A DNA stretch of 64,000 nt from Microbacterium faecale. GTDB taxonomy: Bacteria > Actinomycetota > Actinomycetes > Actinomycetales > Microbacteriaceae. The first letter of the stretch is position 1, and each line of letters begins with the position of its first letter. This document shows, one piece after another, positions 60,636-64,000 of this stretch. The DNA lies in the NCBI RefSeq assembly GCF_014640975.1, contig NZ_BMHO01000001.1, positions 1-64,000 of the forward strand. Reading direction: 5' to 3'. The position numbers and the translations under genes are program-made. The notes under the pieces are model-generated. The model saw nothing but the letters and a program-made list of their open reading frames with translations, ran no database searches and was not told the DNA's origin.

Positions 60636-60688
60636 CTCTCCAGCCTACGAGCCAGCGCTGACAGACAGATCGCCTGTGGAGAACACGA

Positions 60689-60739
60689 AAGCCGGTCTGG
60701 TGAGACCGGCTTCGAGTGTGGGGATGCGCTGCCCACACT
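60689..60739. repeat. Two adjacent perfect hairpins between recQ and ykoE
   Basis: AAGCCGGTCT (60689-60698)/AGACCGGCTT (60703-60712), then GAGTGTGGG/CCCACACTC (about 60714-60739). They lie in the divergent region between recQ and the ECF operon. Neither has a clear T run. They could be a small RNA, an attenuator before ykoE, or protein sites. Confidence 0.55.
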
Positions 60740-60822
60740 CCAAGTATCCATGCGAATGGGAACTCGCCGCGCATCTCAGGGCTTTCGAGAGCGAACCGTT
60801 ACGCACGCAATAGGCTCGTATC

Positions 60823-61377
60823 GTGCCCCGACCATCCGTGCTCTCGACGCGCGTGCTGCTCGTGTGCGCAGCCATCGGCGTCGCGACCGGGTTGATCGGC
60901 GGGATCGAGGGATGGCTCGCCGTGCCAGTCCTCGCCGCCACCCCCTTCCTCTATGGGTTCGTCCTAGGGGTGCACGTGCTGCCGGGCATCATCGCGCAGG
61001 AGCTGTTCCGTGCGCCGTGGGTCGCCCTCATCACACACGGGATGGCCGCGCTGGTCGGCATCGCCGTGGCTCCCGTCTACGCGTTCCAGTTCCTCGGATC
61101 GGCTCTGCTGTTCGGTGGCATCCAGGAGCTCATCGCGGCCGCCTTCCGCTATCGCGCCTGGGGCTGGTGGCGCTTCCTGCTCTCGGCCCTCGCGATCGGC
61201 GCCGCCATTGCCGCCGTCATCTGGGCGATCGCCGATCTCGCCGCCCTGCCCGCCTGGTCGCGGATCGTCTACCTCGTACTCTCCCTGCTCGGCCCGGTCG
61301 CCTGGACCCTGATCGGGCTCGCCGTCGGCCGCGGCCTCGCCCGAGCGGGCATCGGACCCCGGACCGGCAGGCGGTGA
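60823..61377 (+). CDS. ykoE: ECF transporter S component, YkoE family
   Basis: A 184-residue membrane protein with five or six helices (LLVCAAIGVATGLIGGIEGW, VLAATPFLYGFVLGVHVL, LLFGGIQELIAAAFRYRAWG). YkoE proteins are the substrate-binding parts of ECF importers for the thiamin pyrimidine HMP or a thiamin precursor. Start GTG at 60823. The stop overlaps the next gene as GTGA, so S component and energising module are made together. No thiamin riboswitch sequence is visible upstream. Confidence 0.82.
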   Translation: MPRPSVLSTRVLLVCAAIGVATGLIGGIEGWLAVPVLAATPFLYGFVLGVHVLPGIIAQELFRAPWVALITHGMAALVGIAVAPVYAFQFLGSALLFGGIQELIAAAFRYRAWGWWRFLLSALAIGAAIAAVIWAIADLAALPAWSRIVYLVLSLLGPVAWTLIGLAVGRGLARAGIGPRTGRR

Positions 61378-63512
61378 CGGATCCGCTCGTCGCGCTGCAC
61401 GACGTCACCGTGACGTACGCCGACAGCGCGGATCCCGCACTCCGAGGCGTGACGCTGGCGATCGGCCGCGGCGAAGTCGTGCTGCTGGCCGGGCCGAGCG
61501 GATCCGGCAAGTCGACGTTGGCGATGACGATGAACGGCCTCGTCCCGCACGCGATCGACGCCGACCTCACCGGCCGGGTCACGGTCGCCGGCACCGACAC
61601 GGCCGCGTCGTCGCCCGCGCAGCTCAGCCGGACCGTCGGCATGGTGTTCCAGGATCCGGATGTGCAGGTCGTGACGGGATCCGTCTACGACGAGGTCGCC
61701 TTCGGCCCGGAGAACCTCTGCGTCCCCGAAGACGAGGTGCGCGACCGCGTGGCGGACGCCCTCCGGATCGTCGGGCTGTGGGAACGCCGCGAAGAGGATC
61801 CGGCCGCGCTGTCCGGAGGAGGACGCCAACGGCTCGCGATCGCGGCCGCGCTCGCGATGCAGACGCCGCTGATCGTGCTCGACGAGCCCACCGCCAACCT
61901 GGATCCGCAGGGCGCGCGAAGCGTCTACGACGCACTGGATCAGATCGTCGCGTCGGGTGAGACGTCACTGCTGCTGATCGAGCACGCCCTCGACGCTGCG
62001 CTTCCGCTCGCGACGCGCATGGTCGTGCTCGACCGCACCGGGCACCCGGCGTTCGACGATGCGCCGCAGACGCTCCTGCGCGATCATGCCGACGAGCTCG
62101 AAGAGCTCGGCGTCGGCCTCGCTCCGGCCCACGTGCCGCGCCCCGCTGCCGAGCCCGCGGATCCGATCCTCACCACGCACTCGCTCACCCTCGCTCGCGG
62201 CGGGCACACGGTGCTGCACGGTGTCTCGGTCGATATCCCGCGCGGCTCCGTCACCGCGATCGTCGGACCGAACGGCGCCGGCAAGACGACGCTCGCGCAG
62301 GCGATCGCCGGCGTGCTCCGCACACCGCGCGGCACGGTGCTGCGCGAGACGGACGTGCGGTTCGTGTTCCAGAACCCCGAGCACCAGTTCGTCGCGCACA
62401 CCGTGCGGGAGGAACTGGCGCACGGCGTGCGCGGGCTCCCCCGTCACGAAGCGGCGGAGCGCGTCGAGAGCATGCTGGCACGGCTCGACCTCACCGCGCA
62501 CGCCGACCGTCACCCGTTCCGTCTCTCGGGCGGGCAGAAACGCCGCCTCTCGCTCGGCGCGGTCACGATCGGCATGCGACCGGGCGGCATGCTCGTGCTG
62601 GACGAGCCGCTGTACGGTCAGGACCGCGCCCACACCGCGAGCCTCCTCACAATGCTCGAGGAGCTGCACGAGCAGGGCACCACGATCGTCGTCGTGACGC
62701 ATGATCTGCGCCTCGTCGCGTCGCACGCGACCCACGTGATCGAGATGAACGCCGGCCGCGTCACGCCCGTCGAGGGACTGCCGAAGGATCCCACGCGACC
62801 GACAGCGCTCGGTGCGGCGGGTGCCGCACGCCGGCGATTCCTGGAGCGCCGCGACCCCCTCGCGACCCTGCTGGCGGTGTTCCCCGGACTCGTCGCCCTC
62901 ATCTTCACGCGTGACATCATGACGCCCGCCGTCTTCGTCGGCCTCGCCTACATCACGCTTCTCGTGGGCGTTCCTCCCTCCCGCCGCCTCGTGCTATGGC
63001 TGCTCGGCACGCTGCCCGCGATCGGTGCCGTTCTCGCCGCGGGGTTCGGCCTGTGGACCGGATTCGATAACGGGATCGCGACCGCGCTGCGCCTCGTCGC
63101 GCTCCTCGCGCTCGCGCTCATCCCCGGACTGGCCAGCGACGGCGTCGACACCGTGCGTGCCCTCACGGCGCATCTGCGGATCCCCTACCGCGTGGGATAC
63201 TCGGCCCTCGCCGCGCTGCGGTTCGTGCCGCGGTTCCGACACGAGTTCGGCGTGATCCGTGCCGCACACCGTCTACGGGGATCACGCGCCCTCGGCCCGC
63301 TCGCGTACCCCCGGCTTCTGATCCCGCTGCTCGCGAGCGGGATCCGCCATGCGGAGCGCGTCGCGCTCGCGATGGACGCCCGAGCATTCGGCGCCTTCCC
63401 CACGCGCACGGAACGCCGGCGACCCCGGTGGCATCTCGCGGACACGGCGTTCGTGGCCGGCGCGTGGATCCTCACCGCGGCCGCGATGGTGGCCGGCCCG
63501 CTCGTGGCCTGA
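61374..63512 (+). CDS. ECF transporter fusion: two ATPase domains plus T component (YkoDC-like)
   Basis: A 712-residue fusion protein. ATPase domain 1 (residues 1-245): Walker A LLAGPSGSGKSTLAMTMNG, signature ALSGGGRQRLAIA and Walker B LIVLDEPTANLD. ATPase domain 2 (about 260-480): AIVGPNGAGKTTLAQAIAG, RLSGGQKRRLSLGA and MLVLDEPLYGQD. A CbiQ/EcfT-like membrane domain (about 495-712) has five helices and the coupling motifs AHRLRGSRA and ALAMDARAFGAF. In Bacillus the T component YkoC is a separate gene; here it is joined to YkoD. GTG at 61374 overlaps ykoE. Confidence 0.9.
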   Translation: MTDPLVALHDVTVTYADSADPALRGVTLAIGRGEVVLLAGPSGSGKSTLAMTMNGLVPHAIDADLTGRVTVAGTDTAASSPAQLSRTVGMVFQDPDVQVVTGSVYDEVAFGPENLCVPEDEVRDRVADALRIVGLWERREEDPAALSGGGRQRLAIAAALAMQTPLIVLDEPTANLDPQGARSVYDALDQIVASGETSLLLIEHALDAALPLATRMVVLDRTGHPAFDDAPQTLLRDHADELEELGVGLAPAHVPRPAAEPADPILTTHSLTLARGGHTVLHGVSVDIPRGSVTAIVGPNGAGKTTLAQAIAGVLRTPRGTVLRETDVRFVFQNPEHQFVAHTVREELAHGVRGLPRHEAAERVESMLARLDLTAHADRHPFRLSGGQKRRLSLGAVTIGMRPGGMLVLDEPLYGQDRAHTASLLTMLEELHEQGTTIVVVTHDLRLVASHATHVIEMNAGRVTPVEGLPKDPTRPTALGAAGAARRRFLERRDPLATLLAVFPGLVALIFTRDIMTPAVFVGLAYITLLVGVPPSRRLVLWLLGTLPAIGAVLAAGFGLWTGFDNGIATALRLVALLALALIPGLASDGVDTVRALTAHLRIPYRVGYSALAALRFVPRFRHEFGVIRAAHRLRGSRALGPLAYPRLLIPLLASGIRHAERVALAMDARAFGAFPTRTERRRPRWHLADTAFVAGAWILTAAAMVAGPLVA

Positions 63513-63513
63513 C

Positions 63514-64000
63514 TCAGTCGGTGTATTCGGCGGCCGCGTCGAGGCCCCAGAAATCCTCGTACGTGTCGTACCCGCCGTTCTTGTACGCCGTCGCGATCTC
63601 GACGCCGACGTACCGCAGGTGCCACGGCTCGGCCTCGTACCCCGTCGTTTCGGTGGCGTGCGCCTCATACCGGACGATCCACCCATGGCGCCAGGCGTTC
63701 TCGGACACCCACTCGCCCTGCGGCGTCCCGCCGAAGTCGTACATGGATCCGCACACCGTGCCGTCGCACGCGACGATGTCGATCGCGAGCCCGAGCTGGT
63801 GCTCGCTGTATCCGGGGCGTGCCGACGTGAGGTCGGCCTCCTCGGTGCTGCCGCGGCTCGCGACCTGCGATTCATACGCCTCGACCTGCGCGGCGTACGA
63901 GCGGTATCCGCTCTCGAGCCCGATGTCGCCGACGCCCGCCTCGCTCGCGGCGGTCGTGAGCGCATCGAGTGCATCGGCGGCCGCGGGGTCCAGCTGAGCG
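63514..64000 (-). CDS. D-alanyl-D-alanine carboxypeptidase, M15 (VanY type), partial
   Basis: The C-terminal 161 residues of a VanY-like peptidase; the 5' end lies beyond the right edge. Motifs: SGYRSYAAQVEAYESQVASR, zinc-binding ARPGYSEHQLGLAIDIVA (His and Asp), and EPWHLRYVGVEIA with the catalytic Glu and last zinc His. A Cys pair in IVACDGTVCGSMYDF may form a disulfide. It would trim terminal D-Ala from peptidoglycan stem peptides outside the cell. Convergent with the ECF gene, only one base apart. Confidence 0.9.
   Translation of the reverse strand, partial: AQLDPAAADALDALTTAASEAGVGDIGLESGYRSYAAQVEAYESQVASRGSTEEADLTSARPGYSEHQLGLAIDIVACDGTVCGSMYDFGGTPQGEWVSENAWRHGWIVRYEAHATETTGYEAEPWHLRYVGVEIATAYKNGGYDTYEDFWGLDAAAEYTD

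Noticed and set aside
60640..60822. TPP riboswitch upstream of ykoE
   Set aside because: The conserved aptamer segments are not visible; only two simple hairpins are present.
59115..63512. A single open frame of 1465 codons
   Set aside because: Its first part is antisense to recQ and crosses ykoE. The real ECF gene begins at GTG 61374, at the ykoE stop.

Overview
The window is 64 kb of high-GC DNA from an actinobacterium, most likely a Microbacteriaceae member close to Microbacterium. Supporting signs are the GC-rich codon use, frequent GTG starts, the order ftsH-folE-folP-folB-folK-DUF3180-PH-PH-DUF2520-lysS, a mycoredoxin-type glutaredoxin, DUF4192, DUF3817, LCP and choice-of-anchor G proteins, and sugar ABC systems without their own ATPase. 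The genus call is inference; I could not run a search.

Layout. 1-365: leader and promoter of a leftward rRNA operon whose 16S gene lies just outside the window. 0.4-9.7 kb: MFS exporter, two tRNA-Ser genes around an LCP cell-wall ligase, HAD phosphatase, seryl-tRNA synthetase, lipid kinase, cardiolipin synthase, DUF4192. 9.7-21.3 kb: a long leftward housekeeping series (lysS, DUF2520, two PH-domain membrane proteins, DUF3180, folK, folB, folP, folE, ftsH, hpt, tilS) in which many neighbours overlap by ATGA or GTGA. 21.4-24.0 kb: ppa, a secreted M23 peptidase, tRNA-Glu, tRNA-Asp and tRNA-Phe.

24.0-37.0 kb is the accessory part. A LacI regulator diverges from an arabinan or hemicellulose operon (lipoprotein sugar binder, two permeases, a DUF5060-type glycosidase, a GH51 arabinofuranosidase). 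An IS3-type remnant, an intact IS256-type element and fragments of at least three broken genes follow, then two lipoproteins. The hexamer GGATCC, very common in the flanking DNA, drops here to about the frequency expected by chance, which suggests the segment was acquired.

37-64 kb returns to native-looking DNA: two small membrane proteins, LysR plus an MHS transporter plus DUF3237, a second sugar ABC system behind a CebR-like operator, TrhO, a BCCT transporter, a GT2-GtrA glycosyltransferase, mycoredoxin, acyl-CoA oxidase, an HTTM/DUF5819 pair, a 1156-residue repeat-rich surface protein, RecQ, a YkoE-type ECF transporter whose two ATPase domains and T component are fused, and at the right edge a partial VanY-type carboxypeptidase.

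No complete new defence or biosynthetic system is evident. The most unusual signals are the GGATCC contrast, a dispersed family of related palindromes in intergenic regions, matched LacI operators, hairpins after both sugar-binder genes, the YkoDC fusion and a recently duplicated segment in the surface protein.
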